A program made the position numbers and the translations under genes. From Mesocentrotus franciscanus (taxonomy: Eukaryota > Echinodermata > Echinoidea > Camarodonta > Strongylocentrotidae), in assembly GCA_037976565.1 (NCBI GenBank), contig CP137668.1, forward strand, positions 5,867,496 through 5,931,495: a DNA stretch of 64,000 nucleotides. The letters are read 5' to 3'. Every line of letters starts with the position of its first letter. The first letter of the stretch is position 1. Of this stretch, positions 11,663-23,255 are shown piece by piece. A model generated the notes under the pieces. That model saw only the letters and a list, made by a program, of their open reading frames with translations. It ran no database searches and was not told where the DNA came from.

Positions 11663-14277
11663 ATGGCTGAGAGTATTGTAGGAGCCATATCGGCTCATCT
11701 GGATTGTGCTATCTGCTACCGTAGATTGGAAAATGCGAAATACCTCGAATGCTTGCATACCTTTTGTGAGAGTTGCATTAACCGCGTCTCAGAAAATAAA
11801 TTGGACATAAACTTGGGTTTTTTAGACTGTGTCAAATGCCCGATATGCCGTAAAAAAACAAACTATGCGCAAGGTAGACCCGAAACCCTGAGACCAAATC
11901 TGCTGGCCAACAAGATTATCGAAGAACTTAAACGCCATGAGGAGTCTGTATCAACAAACGAACTTTGTGAGGAGCACGGTGCAGAAAATAAATTCTTCTG
12001 TGAGAAATGTGATGTAATAATTTGCAGTGAATGCGCTCTTTGTACTCACGGCAAGCATACATTTTTGATTAAAAATGTGGAAGATGCTTCGGATGCAAAG
12101 GTGGATGGAATGGTCAAATTGATGAGTAAAGCAACGATGTGGATGGCGTCTCATGAAAAATTCCATATGGACTATACGAGTAAAAAAGTGGAAGGGAATA
12201 AGAGACTAGACGATATCTCAGAAGCAATTCAAACATCTTCTAATGCGTGCTTAAAACTTATAACTGATATGATCAATCGTAAGAAGGAGAATCTCATGTC
12301 AAGGGTCGAATCCAGTCGAAATGATCTCAACGAAGCCGTAGACAAAATCTTGGTGCCTGTGGAGGAAGCAATTTCAAAGGTCTCCGATGAAATCGAATGT
12401 GCTGAAGAACTCTTGGACAGTAGTGACCCAAAGGAAGCGGTTCTTCAATACAGGGATTGGGCAAAGCGCCTCCATCGTGGGATCGACCAACAACTTCCTT
12501 CTGATATGGATGCAAGGCGTCAGTGTACCAGGGTTGGGTCTCTGCAGTTCTTCGAAAGCAAGGCGCCTGTCCTTGATGTGCCTCAGCTAGGCGTCCTTTG
12601 GGGGCAGGTTCCAGAAAGAAAAGAACAAGGTCAATAAATTGTATAAAATTTCCATCAACAAATTTCTCAAAGTGACTAAGGAAATGTGTAGGCATGTGTC
12701 AACTATAAATTATATTAATCCATATATTTGTAGGTGGGGTAAGGAGGAGCCAGTTTAGCAAACAGCCCCATGATAGGGCCCATCCCCCCTCCCCCGATCC
12801 GTCCCCTCGAAAAACGAAACGTTTATTGCTATTTACACCCTTTTATTGCCTATCGTATTCCTTATTTTTATTTGAACACATTTTTTGAATGTTACTTATT
12901 AAAGCGATCCTTTTTTTTTTACAAAGGATTATTTTTACCATTACGTTATTTCACAACTGCTACAATATTGGGGCAAATCGAAGTTTAGCTCATTTCACGA
13001 TGAACTAGAATATGCTCTTCTTGAAATATATGATACATACGAACATTGAGAAAGAGATTGGGGAAAATATAACTATTTTCATTTTCTATGCAGTGTACCT
13101 ACGCGTAGGTTCGCTCGAATAATTATTTGCTCATCCCTTTTTTCTTCTCATGAAATGAATGTTTTGACCAGTTTGTGTTATTAAAATCCATTATATACTT
13201 TACAATGTGATTTGCTTATATTCTTTTTAATTTCATACATAATTCGATACAAATTCTGTTGTTTTTTTAGGAATGAAAATATTAATTGGCCTTTTTTTAT
13301 ATAAAACGGAAAAAAACATACATCCTTTTTCGAATACCATAATCCGAAGGGGAAAAAATATATATATATATATACTTTTATACTCAACAAATCGAACTTT
13401 CTGCATTCAACGTTCAATACTGATACATCTCTCTCTCTGTGTCTGTCTCTCTTCTGTAGATAAAGAAATAGCACTTCTGCAACGCCCAACGCAAAGACTT
13501 CTTCTCACTGTACGTGTCCAGGTATCCGGCAGAATAAAGCTGATGACACCCTACACGAATGGCAGCATCTTGGTTCGTTATCGAGATGGCCACATGGGGG
13601 TCCTGAGTCCAGACGGTAGTTACGGCAGAATCCGTGGCCGTCCAACCAACATCTCAGCCAGAGACATGGCTGCACTGTCCGATGGCCGATTCGTCACTTT
13701 GACGAAGAAGAACACGGTGAAGATCTACGGGAAAGGAGGTGAAAGCCAACAAATCGAGTTTGTGACGAGGGAAGACGACGAATTCGCAGATGCTATCGCT
13801 ACGGATGTCCACGACAATGTCTTGCTGCTGTACTCGGGAGTCGCAAGGGTCGAGAGGTTTTCTTCAGATGGAGGGGAACCTATTGATGTCATCCCCATCA
13901 ACTGCGTCGAATTCAACGTGGTTCTGAGGATGAGATCGACAACGAGAGGAAAGATCGTCATAGTGCAGGACGATGGATTCCTGATTGCCTGCTCCGATGA
14001 AGGCGGTTTGTATCGGATGATACCTATTCGGGAGACTGATAAAGTATCCTGCGACCAAGAAGGCAACATGTGGATGATATCTCATCAGGACATCCAGGGT
14101 ACCAAAAGGGCTTTCCTCGAGGTGTATGGGGAGAATGGTGATCGCATTGTGGATACTTACCTGCCGAATGACTCCGCGGCTCCAGGGTTTGAGCCTTGGG
14201 GCATTGCTGCATCAACAAACTGCTTTGCTGCTGTCCTATCACCTAACGAAGTTGGCTGGTTCATCCGCGAAATGTAA
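11663..14277 (+). CDS. TRIM-type RING/B-box/coiled-coil + NHL-like propeller gene, copy C (complete, most diverged)
   Basis: Seen: exons 11663-12629 and 13466-14277, joined in phase 1, about 592 residues. The start is the ATG of MAESIVG in an ACCATGG context; the codon two before it is ATA here. The RING is intact (CAIC, CLHTFCESC, CPIC), as is the B-box (CEEH, FFCEKC, CSEC, CTHGKH). Exon 2 carries the same propeller repeats as copies A and B but has no ATG where they do (ATA at 13468-13470). This argues that the propeller exon is spliced to exon 1 rather than translated alone. A pyrimidine-rich tract with CTCTCTCT precedes the acceptor and the donor is CAAG|GTCAAT. Substitutions against copies A/B are spread through both exons and the frame is intact, so this looks functional. 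Function is inferred from the family only. Confidence 0.84.
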
Positions 14278-14827
14278 TACCATAATATAATACTGTACTA
14301 TCCAGCAGCGTAACTAGATGTAGACAATCCTGTGAATTTTACTTAGCATAGTTTCATTCTTATTCTCGCTGGACATTATCAGATTATTTAATGGTGGAAA
14401 TAACCATTTGTATTTTGGCCACTGGAATTTCAGCAATTAGCACCTGTCTAGCTTGGTCTCAGTTAGAAGTATGACTTCCCCAGGTGGGAGAGTGTGCTGG
14501 AGACATACAAGCATAACAACGATCTAATAAAAAGAGTCATATTAAAGCCCCTCTGCACTAGTTTGGCCAGGAGGGATTAGACCTCCCAGCATGGTCACTG
14601 ACAGGTGGTTATCTCATCAACTCAGCTTTCAATTAACATAAGTAAAAGAGGATCATGGAGTACCAACGGGCCCGCTTAGGCATTGTTTTCTATTTAGAGG
14701 GAGCAAGTAGCTACAAGTACTGCAGTGGGGCTTTGAGGCAAGCTGTAAGAACATGCAGGGAAGCGCATAAGGTATATACCTTAAGAATACTAAATAGCAA
14801 TGTTTCAATCTCTTTTTTTAAATCTTT

Positions 14828-14945
14828 ACCAGTACTATTACTATTACTATTACTATTCCTATTACTATAACTATTACCAGTATTATTACTATTACTATTC
14901 ATATTGTCATTACTATTACCAGTACTATTACTAATACTATTATTG
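14828..14945. repeat. Hexamer microsatellite, degenerate, in copy C
   Basis: CTATTA units interrupted by CCAGTA, TCCTAT and similar variants at the position equivalent to the copy A and B arrays. Confidence 0.85.
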
Positions 14946-15216
14946 ATGACTGTAACGTTAACTTTTGAACAATTTGTGGCCTTTCTCGAAATATATCCAA
15001 AATGTTGGTTATGAAGTCAAAAGCTAGGGTAGGAACTTCATTTTGGATTTCATTTTAAATAAAAGGAACAAACGACTATGTTTCTTTTTATACGATATTT
15101 GTGGATCAATTACGGCAAATTTATCAGCGTGCATTAGGAATCCAGGCTTTTGTTGAGAACAATTTTTTTTTAATGGAGAAAGACAAGGACAATCATAAAA
15201 TTTATATTTTGAAAGA

Positions 15217-15573
15217 TCTATTGCATCATGAGGTTTATTCTTTTTAATATTATCAATTTTTAATTTTTAATTTTCAATTCCTAATTTTAACTTAACTTTT
15301 ACTCTATTTTATTTCATATCATAATTGTATTGATTAATAATTATATGTTATTAATCTCGCTCGTTACATTTATTTTCGTTGTATCCTATTTAATTGATTT
15401 TAAATCCGCTCTTCTTTTACTGTTGTAATTGTTTCATTTGTATTGCGTCTTATTCTGTATTTCATATATTTTGTATGTGATTTTTTTTTTAATGTATGCA
15501 CGGACTTGCAGAAGAACAGCCGTTGGCTGAAGCAAGTGATCCGTGTTGAAATAAAATAAAATGAAATGAAAGA
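15217..15573 (+). mobile_element. 5'-truncated non-LTR retrotransposon tail inserted in copy C
   Basis: Copies A and B read TTTTGAAAGAAAAAAG without interruption (empty sites near 2990 and 9100). Copy C has ~350 extra bp after GAAAGA (15211-15216), ending with AATAAAATAAAATGAAAT and a repeat of GAAAGA (15568-15573). A 6-bp target duplication and an AT-rich 3' tail fit target-primed insertion. No protein domain remains, so the family is unknown. Confidence 0.7.
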
Positions 15574-16254
15574 AAAAAGAATAAGCATAATATGGCTAAT
15601 TTTGTTTACAAGCAACCCAAGAAAGACATCAATGTAATTCACCCTCTTCCATGTTGTCTTTAATGAGTTAAAATCAGTCCAATGAGTAGCATCTTTTGAT
15701 GAATCTCTCTCAGTATTCATCATTATCACTTCGATGCTTAATAATTTAATGAAAGAATAGTTTTGTAACTGCTGATCCAATCGTGTTGTCTTCCCTTGTA
15801 TATAAGATTTATATAAGAAGAAAGTGAACTTGATTGATGTAACTATGATGTATTCATGCAAATTATTCTTTATATGATTATTATTTTATAATTGGTTGTA
15901 ACACGATTAAATATAATAAAACTATGTACGTTGAATGTACGTACACTGAACTTGTTTTAATGTTTTGCTCGACTTCTTTATATCTAACTTGGAATAATAT
16001 CAACATCGATGGAATAAGCTTGTCAAATCATAGACCAGTTTGTCCAAGCAAGGTGTTTTCTTTTAATTGTCTTTTGTTTTACTACGACCTCTTCAATTTC
16101 TTAATTTTCAACTCGACCAAAAGATAATCTGATAGTGAAAAGTATTCTCATCATCACATTACATACAGAAATTATACATAACATACATACATACTAAGAC
16201 GCCCTCGGTCGATCCTTCAAAAGCCTACTGAACAAATCTCAACCTCGGTGGCGG

Positions 16255-17299
16255 GAAAATATTGATTTACTCTATCAATATTCATCTGACTATTATGACG
16301 TCAGCATTCTACATCAACACACCACCACCTGTTGCGTTTTGGGGCTTCGGAATATGCTTTCTGCATGAGAACAGGTTATACAGAGCAGTGGTATAGTGAG
16401 AAATACATCTAATTTGGTGACAACATATTACTGCAGACCGTGTTCAGGAGTATCTGAGGAGGATAGTTAAGGTAATTTCACTTTATCAAATTGCATACAT
16501 TAATTTTGAGCATCGCATGTACTGTTCTTATGACATTCGAGTATTTCTTCTTTTTTTCTTGACAAACGTGGCGGGCTAAATTAGGTTGAATTATCATGAG
16601 GAAGTAAAGAAAATAATCAGAATGTTTAAATGATGAGTGCCTAAAATAGTGCACATCCTGTGAAAACGGAGTTGATCATTTTACACTCTACTCACCTTTA
16701 GCAATAGCTATATTTCAACCCAGTTTAGAAGTATTTCGCATGATCAAAGGAAGTGTCAGTTTACATGAATCTTATAGTTCTTTTAGAAAAGAAAGAATGA
16801 GCAATATCAATCAGTTATCCCACTAAAGCTAAGGAATATGAAATCGTTGGTAGATGTTCGTAATTATCCTCAAGGTATTCCGATATTCCACAAGGGTTTA
16901 ACATTTGACAATGGTTAGAAAAACAAGAATTATATCACTTTGCAAGTGGGCTTAACTTTTAACTAGCCATTAGTGCCAATCTGTACGGTTGCTCGTTTGC
17001 CACACGTGCAATTCGGTACAAAATAATAAGCACCAATAGAGGGAAGAATTGCTTTGCACAAGACGATAGCTTTGCAAAATTGCTTATTTCCGGTCTTGCT
17101 CAGCTACATGACAAACCTTTTAACATCAGTATATATTACTCTTGCACTGGAAAGAGTTAACTAATCTGTTGGTATATCAATTACATGATAAATACAACGT
17201 GGCACAGGCATGACAAAGAGAAGTTAGTGCAAAGTGCTCTTAACCCGAATTTAATTTTCGGATCTGATTGTGTCCTTTTTATTCTCGACGTATTCTTAG
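16255..17299 (+). other. Spacer and possible 5' UTR region before the tetraspan gene
   Basis: Unique AT-rich sequence. A consensus CRE/ATF palindrome TGACGTCA lies at 16296-16303, just past the end of the tandem array. GTTAAGGTAATT near 16470 could be a donor for an untranslated first exon, but nothing confirms it. Confidence 0.3.
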
Positions 17300-20200
17300 A
17301 TGCTAACCGACCGGAACATTCCTGTTTCTGCCGATGAGGTCTCACTCGACGGCAGTGGCAGTGACGGGGTGACCATCATCACCAACGACACATCCAAGTT
17401 CGTCATCTACAACTTGAACAAGCCATCGAAGAACAAGTGCTGTCCCTGCCCCCGGGTGTTCCTTGAATACAGCAGGACGTCAGGACGGTTGACCGGCTCT
17501 CTGCAGCTCATGTGGAGCATGGGGATCATCACATTGAGTTGCGTAATGTTGATCCTGCATGGCGCCATAGAAGCATTTTGCGTGAATATGTCAATTGGTG
17601 TTCTGGTAAGGACCATGAAGACAATGCGTCGATCTATGTAGCCCTAGTACGTTCAATTTTGGTATGCGGGGTTAGGGTTTGCTTTTGATAGGGATTAGTT
17701 GGACGTGAAGATAAATTTTATGTTTAGTCCATTGGCCCTAGGTTCCTGTGGCCATTTAAAGGGTAAGTCCACCCTGATATTGAATTGGGTTAGATTGAAG
17801 CAGAAAAATAAAAGAAACGGGTCCATGAAAGTTTGAGCAAAAACCGATTAAAAATAAGAAAGTTATGCATTTGGGAAGGCGCGATCAATCAAACACAAAT
17901 TGGCAACTCTTTTTTTTAAATCGGCTTTTGCTCAAACTTTCACTTATTTGTTTCTCTTATTTTTCTGGTTTTATTTAAAGCAATTTGATATCAGGGGGCA
18001 CTTCCCCTTTATTTTAGATTAGAGGATTAGAGTTTTAAGGGCAGGTCCGGGCTAACTCAGACTCGTCTCAAAATTAAATTTGCATTAAGCACGTGCTCTA
18101 AAACACCCAAATTAAAGGTAAAGACCAGTTTTGGAAACGCCCCTCTCTCAAAAAATGAAATGGAAGCTCTCATTACCAATCATGTAAAAGAATATGTTTT
18201 GACTAATACGTGATGATACAAATTTTGCCGGGAAACCGCCTACTAATTGATATATTTGGTAAATTATTATATCTATTGGGATCAAATAGATATCGCGCAC
18301 GTGGTCGCGTAGTCCCATATACATCTTTCTGTGTACAGTGCTTGTAACTTTACCAAGACTGGGCCAAATTTCTTATCATTTTGATGACTCCAGAACCTTG
18401 CAGTACACACTAATACTTATATGCTAGATGATCAACCTTTTCTGATCGATTCCACAACGTTTCTTTCACAATGCAATCGCATGACCAGAACTGGTCTTTA
18501 TCTTTAAAAATGATTTGATAGGAAGAAAATCTAAGGCTTCTTAAAAACCCGTTGTGTAGCTTGCACTTCAACCTCATATCACGGCGAGATGCCTTGTCCG
18601 CCCTATAGGGCCGAATTAGTTCGGCCCCGGCAAAGGGCAGGGGCCATGTTCGGTGTCTCACTTGGCTTGAGGTTAGGGTTATCATAAGGGTTATCCAACC
18701 AATGGGGAGCGGAACAAGATGGATACATATGTAAAAGGTCATTTTCGTAATGTAATCAAATTTAATGAACAAATCTTTAAAAGCCTCGTTACAAATTATG
18801 TTAACATGGCACTTAACGAAGATTTGTGCATAAGATATGATTACATTACGAAAATGGTCTATTGCAAGACTCTAGATTTGGCTATGACTATTTTCTTTTG
18901 TCAAAAGACGTTGATGAAGTCGCAGGGACTCGGAGCCTTTACCCGTGATCAACTGTCCGATGATTTATCCTCGGTTTGGTTTGATTTTATTTTTCGTAGG
19001 GAACAATCATATATGAACATAAAAAGTAATGATAATTATTTGAAAGAATACGGCTGGATTGCTCTATTCGGGACCATTAATGTAATGGCTCTGTTCTCCC
19101 TAGAGGTCCACTAGATCAAAAGACTCTTCCATTATACAACACACCTGAACTATAATTGTTCTTTATGAATGGTTTATCCGCCTGTCTCTCTTTCCCTCAG
19201 GTATTTACATGTGGCACCATTGGCATTCTATCCTTCGACATGAGCAAAATCATAGTAAGAATCGTTTTTAAAATATTAGCTAAATTTTTATTTTTGCCAT
19301 GACTGGTACCGCAGTTTTCATGTGGATTTGATTGCAGAAGAAAATGATAAAGTCGTGGTAGGACTTTATACATGTGTGCTATATACAGGCTTATTTCTGT
19401 AGCCCTGTGAGATACAAAGGGGGCGGAATCTTCTCTTTGAATCTAAGTTGTATGCCCTTTTTCCCTCTTTATTTTTGAATTGTAATTCGTTTGTTAATTA
19501 AGGTTTTTTATTGTAAATTTATACAGATATTTGAGCATGGACATGTCCAATGTATCTTATAAAAATACAAAATTAATTCAACAAGGTAGATTTCTGAAGT
19601 CTAACCATTGGTAGCCTAATCAAGAAGCAGTTTGTTTTTTGATGGGGAGGGGAGGGGGGGGGGGAGCTGCCAAAAGGTGCATTTATTATCCCTTAATGGC
19701 AAATTGTTTAATTTAGAGGAACCTTCTGGGTAAAGTTTCTCCGTCATCCCATTACCCCCGTCTTCTTCAAAATGCAATGTCACTGAATCATGGCTACCAT
19801 TAAATTCATTTCTAGGCATTTCTAAATATCTTATGTTCAGTATTTGCCTGTTTCTTACTTTAAATGTATCAATTATAATCCTATCACGTAGGCCTACATT
19901 TTAGACCTCTTTACAAAAAAATAGAAAAAAGTATGCATTTTAATTTTTTAATCCGCTCAAAATTACAAAATCTACCGTTTGAGCTGTATTTATAACACTT
20001 ATCTTTTTTTTGTCTCCAACTGCACTGAAACTGCGATCGCAAAGACTTCCGAAATTATTCCACGACAATTCATCAAATATTCAAAAAATCTTGTTGTGAT
20101 TACGAAGGCCTATATCTCTTTGTTATAAAGTCAACAACTAAATTATTCATATCCTTGTAAATTGTACGTTTTGTGTGTTTTTCTCAATAACTCAATAATA

Positions 20201-21455
20201 AAAGGTGGACTTGTTGAATTAGGGCTTTGTTGAATACTTTTAGATGAAAGCTGTAATATGTCACATTCACAAGCCAGAAAACACAAATTGGGACAAATCC
20301 GTTTTCACATCCTTGAAAAATTACAAACTAGGTAATGGTATGGATAATTTTAGTTGTTAACTGTAGATTGGTTTCTAAACCATTTACTTGTAACTTAATT
20401 TGCCTTCAGGCATAATGAGATCATTTCGTTTGTATGACTCTCTTACAGATTGGTTCATACATGATCCTATCACTTCTATCATTCTGCACGATGGCCTATA
20501 CAATTACCTTGGGTGCTTATGTGGCACAACTGATCAATTGGACCAATTCCTGCCGAGGGATAGTCTACATTTATTACCCATGCGATCCCAGTGAGATCGA
20601 TAAGGTGAGTAGGGGAATCATGCAGGTTATAAGTAAGAAGAAATAGAATGCAGAGGTGTCGTGGTATGGTGGTTCCTTCACTTGACTCTCAATCCAAAGG
20701 TTGAGGGTTCTAATCCCAGCCCCGGCAGTAATGTCCTTTGGCAAGACATTAATCCACATTTGCCCATCTCCACCCGGCTGTAAATGGGCACCTGGCAATT
20801 GCTGGATAATGAAAAATGCAGGGCCCGCAGGAAGTGCAGTACTAATCATGTTCATACTGATATGGCGTGGCTACCCTGCTTAAATGAGACCCAATTGTTA
20901 TCATTATTATACAAGATTATAATGAATTTGTATAAGTGTTAGTGTTACGATTGCCAATATTGTAGGGTAGATCCAGTCGTTGTGCGTGCACTGCTGGTAG
21001 TACACCAGGCAATGAAATGCTAGGGAGCATGGGGCGGGTGTGGTGGGGAGTTATTATTCATATTTTATTATTCATTATTCATGTTTCATTATTCATTATT
21101 CGGTATTCATTATTCATTATACATTATCCGTTATTCATTATTCATCATTCATTATTCATTATTCATTATTCATTAATCATTATTCGTTATTCGTGATTCG
21201 TGATTCGTGATTCATGATTCATTGTTCATGATTCATGATTCATTATTCATTATCCATTATTCATTATAGTCGCAACTGCTGGCTATTGGGATCTGTTTGA
21301 TCGTGTTTGCTTGTCTGGAAGCTCTGACGGCATACATTGGTTTCATATTCTGCTGTGTTGGTGTATGTTCTACTTGTTGTTCTATCCACTGCGCTCGCTG
21401 CAGAAAACGCTCTACTCGACTCTCTGAGGCATTGAGCAACGAGAATAACATATGA
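17300..21455 (+). CDS. Four-transmembrane MS4A/CD20-like membrane protein (four coding exons)
   Basis: Exons 17300-17605, 19201-19254, 20449-20604 and 21270-21455 all join in phase 0 at canonical GT..AG borders, giving 233 residues. Residues 1-65 are a polar cytoplasmic head with a Cys cluster (KCCPCPR). Hydrophobic segments lie at about 66-88, 94-118, 121-148 and 174-205. The loop between the third and fourth has two cysteines (SCRG, YPCDP), suited to an extracellular disulfide. The C terminus is Cys-rich (CCVGVCSTCCS) and then basic, a likely palmitoylated inner-face tail. Four helices with the large loop after the third is the MS4A/TMEM176 plan; members act as channel-like or receptor-associated tetraspans. 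The family call is topology plus weak resemblance, so other four-TM families remain possible. Odd: the last acceptor is formed by the end of a heptamer microsatellite. Confidence 0.75.
17756..18012. mobile_element. Foldback MITE, AAAGGG.AAGTCCACCCTGATAT family
   Basis: The left arm (AAGTCCACCCTGATATTGAA and on through AAAGTTTGAGCAAAA) is the inverted complement of the right arm (TTTTGCTCAAACTTTCACTT through TGATATCAGGGGGCACTT). Almost the whole ~255 bp folds back on itself. The same ends occur at 22477-23009. Confidence 0.85.
18309..18506. repeat. Dispersed ~200-bp repeat, copy 1
   Basis: About 93-95% identical by eye to 50968-51166, from GTAGTCCCATAT through ATGACCAGAACT to CTTTAA. The family is not recognised. 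Confidence 0.85.
18740..18857. repeat. 19-bp perfect inverted repeat with 80-nt spacer
   Basis: CATTTTCGTAATGTAATCA at 18740-18758 and its exact complement at 18839-18857. Confidence 0.9.
19255..20448 (+). other. Intron 2 of the tetraspan gene
   Basis: AT-rich, with a poly-G/purine stretch near 19640-19665. The only recognised element is a solo MITE end at 20031-20080. No coding evidence. Confidence 0.6.
20031..20080. mobile_element. Solo end of the GCGATCGCAAAGACTT MITE family
   Basis: GCGATCGCAAAGACTTCCGAAAT matches the terminal inverted repeats of the complete element at 43071-43262 and the solo end at 26611-26662. Confidence 0.65.
20651..20912 (+). mobile_element. tRNA-derived SINE, second family
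   Basis: The head has an A-box-like GTGGTATGGTGG and a B-box GGGTTCTAATCCC, then a body with GGCAAGACATTAATCCACAT and GGCACCTGGCAATTGC, and a (TTATCATTAT) tail. It lies in intron 3 of the tetraspan gene on the sense strand. The head does not form a proper acceptor stem, so it is not a tRNA gene. Confidence 0.8.
21048..21269 (+). repeat. Heptamer microsatellite (TTCATTA)n ending at a splice acceptor
   Basis: About 220 bp of TTCATTA with CGT and CGTGA variants. It runs directly into TTCATTATAG, the acceptor of the last tetraspan exon at 21270. Confidence 0.93.
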
Positions 21456-22329
21456 ACAATGATGATGAGCATTTAATTTGACTTTATTTCAAGATATAAA
21501 CCTTCTACACATAAAAATATGAAGAAAGGATGGCGCATTGCAGGGGCTATTGCCTCCCCCTCCCCACGAAATTTCGTCTACCAACATAATTATGCTTATG
21601 CCTATGTATCAACAACAAGCAATTTCATCTGTGTACATACTTTGATTTTGAAAATACAGGTACACTGTAGTTAAAGTGGAATTTAGTTGAGTTGTTTATT
21701 TACGTTGATTGTCTTTGTCATGTAGGTCAATGGTGACTGGAAATAACATGGACAAATGTGTGTATATTTATTTTTCAAAAATGAATATACGTAATTGTAA
21801 ACTGTTTAGTATTCTACAGCATAGCTGCACCCCTGTAGTGGTCTGTTGTGCGATTTTAAGCCCCTCTTTTTTAAACGATTATACTTATACAGTGGTGTAT
21901 CCAGAAATGGATAAATAGGGGTTAAGCTGTATTTGGGCTGCAGGTAAGCGTTTCACACTCATGTCGTTAGGTTGACATGGGGGCATGCCCCTGAATTCTA
22001 TTTTAATATTCCAGTCATTTCTGGTAATTGTGAGGACCGTATATAATAATGATAAAAATGTATTTTAGGTCCACCAGGCATCGAGCACTGTTTGTGTACT
22101 GTTTCGGTCAATACAAGATCGTCTTTTGCTCAATTTTACCTTTGTTTAAGTAATTATAGCGTGTCGAGAGAGATAATTGTGACACTAAAGCAGTTAGCTA
22201 TAAAGGAAATGAAAGAGCGTCACCTGTTGTTCAATAATTTTTTTTAAAGTGGAATTTGAAAAGAGATGCTCACTCACTTGTTCAGTTTACCCGGTTCCCA
22301 AGAAGTCAATATTTCATTGATTTAATTCA

Positions 22330-22435
22330 CTCTCTCTCTCTCTCTCTTATTCTCACACTCTCTCTCTCTCTCTCTTATTCTCACACTCTCTCTCTCTCTC
22401 TCTCTTTCTCTTATTCTCTCTGTCTCTCTCCTGAG
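22330..22435. repeat. (CT)n microsatellite
   Basis: Long runs of CTCTCT with TTATTCTCACA interruptions. Its open frames (SLSLSL, RERERE) are artefacts. Confidence 0.9.
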
Positions 22436-22476
22436 CACTCTCTCGGCACCCTCTCTCATGTGAATAGTGGCTGGGT

Positions 22477-23009
22477 TTAAAGGGGAACTCCACCCTGATA
22501 TTAAGTTGGTTTTTAATCAAAGCAGAAAACGAGAGAAACAAATTAGTGAAAGTTTGAGCAATATCCAATTAAAAATAGAAATGCTATGAATTTTTGAAGT
22601 TGTCATCAGTGAAACGCAAATTGGCAACACTTTGACGTATCTTGCGAGCTCCTCTCAAGTTTGCTCTGTACAGAAAATTTAACAAACTTTCATTTTTGTA
22701 GTTATTGATGACGGAATGGATTTGTTTCATACAGGGGTTGTAAAAAAACATATCTGCAATAATAATATTTCGGGTGAATGTATGATCGAAAATTTCCTTA
22801 AGGGAAAAACTTAATTTTTTTAAGTTTTTAGTACAGGGTAAATGGGAGGGGGCATCGCAAGATACGTCACAGAGATGCCAGTTTGTGTTTGATTAATCGC
22901 ACCTTCAAAAATTCATAACTTTCTTATTTTTAATCGGTTTTTGCTCAAAATTTCACTGAACTGTTCCTCTTATTTTGTTAACTTAATATCAGCCTAGTGT
23001 GGACTTTAA
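22477..23009. mobile_element. Non-autonomous foldback transposon, longer member of the 17756-18012 family
   Basis: Starts TTAAAGGGGAACTCCACCCT and ends with the inverted counterpart (ATATCAGCCTAGTGTGGACT then TTAA). Deeper arms also pair: ACGTATCTTGCGA near 22635 and TCGCAAGATACGT near 22855. It is ~533 bp with a central unpaired core and no transposase. Confidence 0.82.
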
Positions 23010-23159
23010 CTCAAAATATCATGCAGAAGATGTCTTTAATCTTTTTATAAAAGCTACTTAATATATTCCTACCTTCAAAGCTTAGATATCAGTATGGAAG
23101 AGAAGGCCGATTTAAGAGACTACAATGTCTATTTCAAGATAAAGAGGAGATAATATCTT

Positions 23160-23255
23160 TCATTATTATTATTATTTATACTATTATTTGCAGCATTATC
23201 ATTTTAATATTATTATAATTATTATTATCATTATTATCATTGTTATCATTAGTAT
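23160..23255. repeat. (ATT)n microsatellite
   Basis: Imperfect TTATTA/TTATCA repeats followed by unique sequence. Confidence 0.85.

Larger units (their letters stand above)
1..16254 (+). repeat. Tandem array of three ~6.05-kb gene-containing units
   Basis: Landmarks recur in the same order and orientation: end of TRIM exon 1 at 630, 6574 and 12629; propeller exon start at 1404, 7403 and 13466; CTATTA-type hexamer repeats near 2600, 8600 and 14850; the block ending near TCTCAACCTCGGTG at about 3890, 9990 and 16240. The spacing is 5.94-6.1 kb. Copies A and B are very close even in introns and flanks. Copy C is more diverged and its 3' flank stops matching near 16254, so it lacks the SINE and everything beyond. 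Confidence 0.95.
14278..16254. other. Shortened 3' flank of copy C
   Basis: Matches the A/B flanks in blocks (14278-15216, 15574-15830, 15890-16254) separated by the retrotransposon insertion and deletions. The match ends at about 16254. No supported gene. Confidence 0.65.
17606..19200 (+). other. Intron 1 of the tetraspan gene
   Basis: Holds a foldback MITE (17756-18012), a dispersed ~200-bp repeat (18309-18506) and a 19-bp inverted repeat (18740-18857). A 131-residue open frame at 18719-19114 crosses the inverted repeat and shows no domain; I do not call it a gene. Confidence 0.7.

Noticed and set aside
18719..19114. 131-codon + strand frame in the tetraspan intron
   Set aside because: No domain, crosses an inverted repeat, no splice logic with neighbouring exons.
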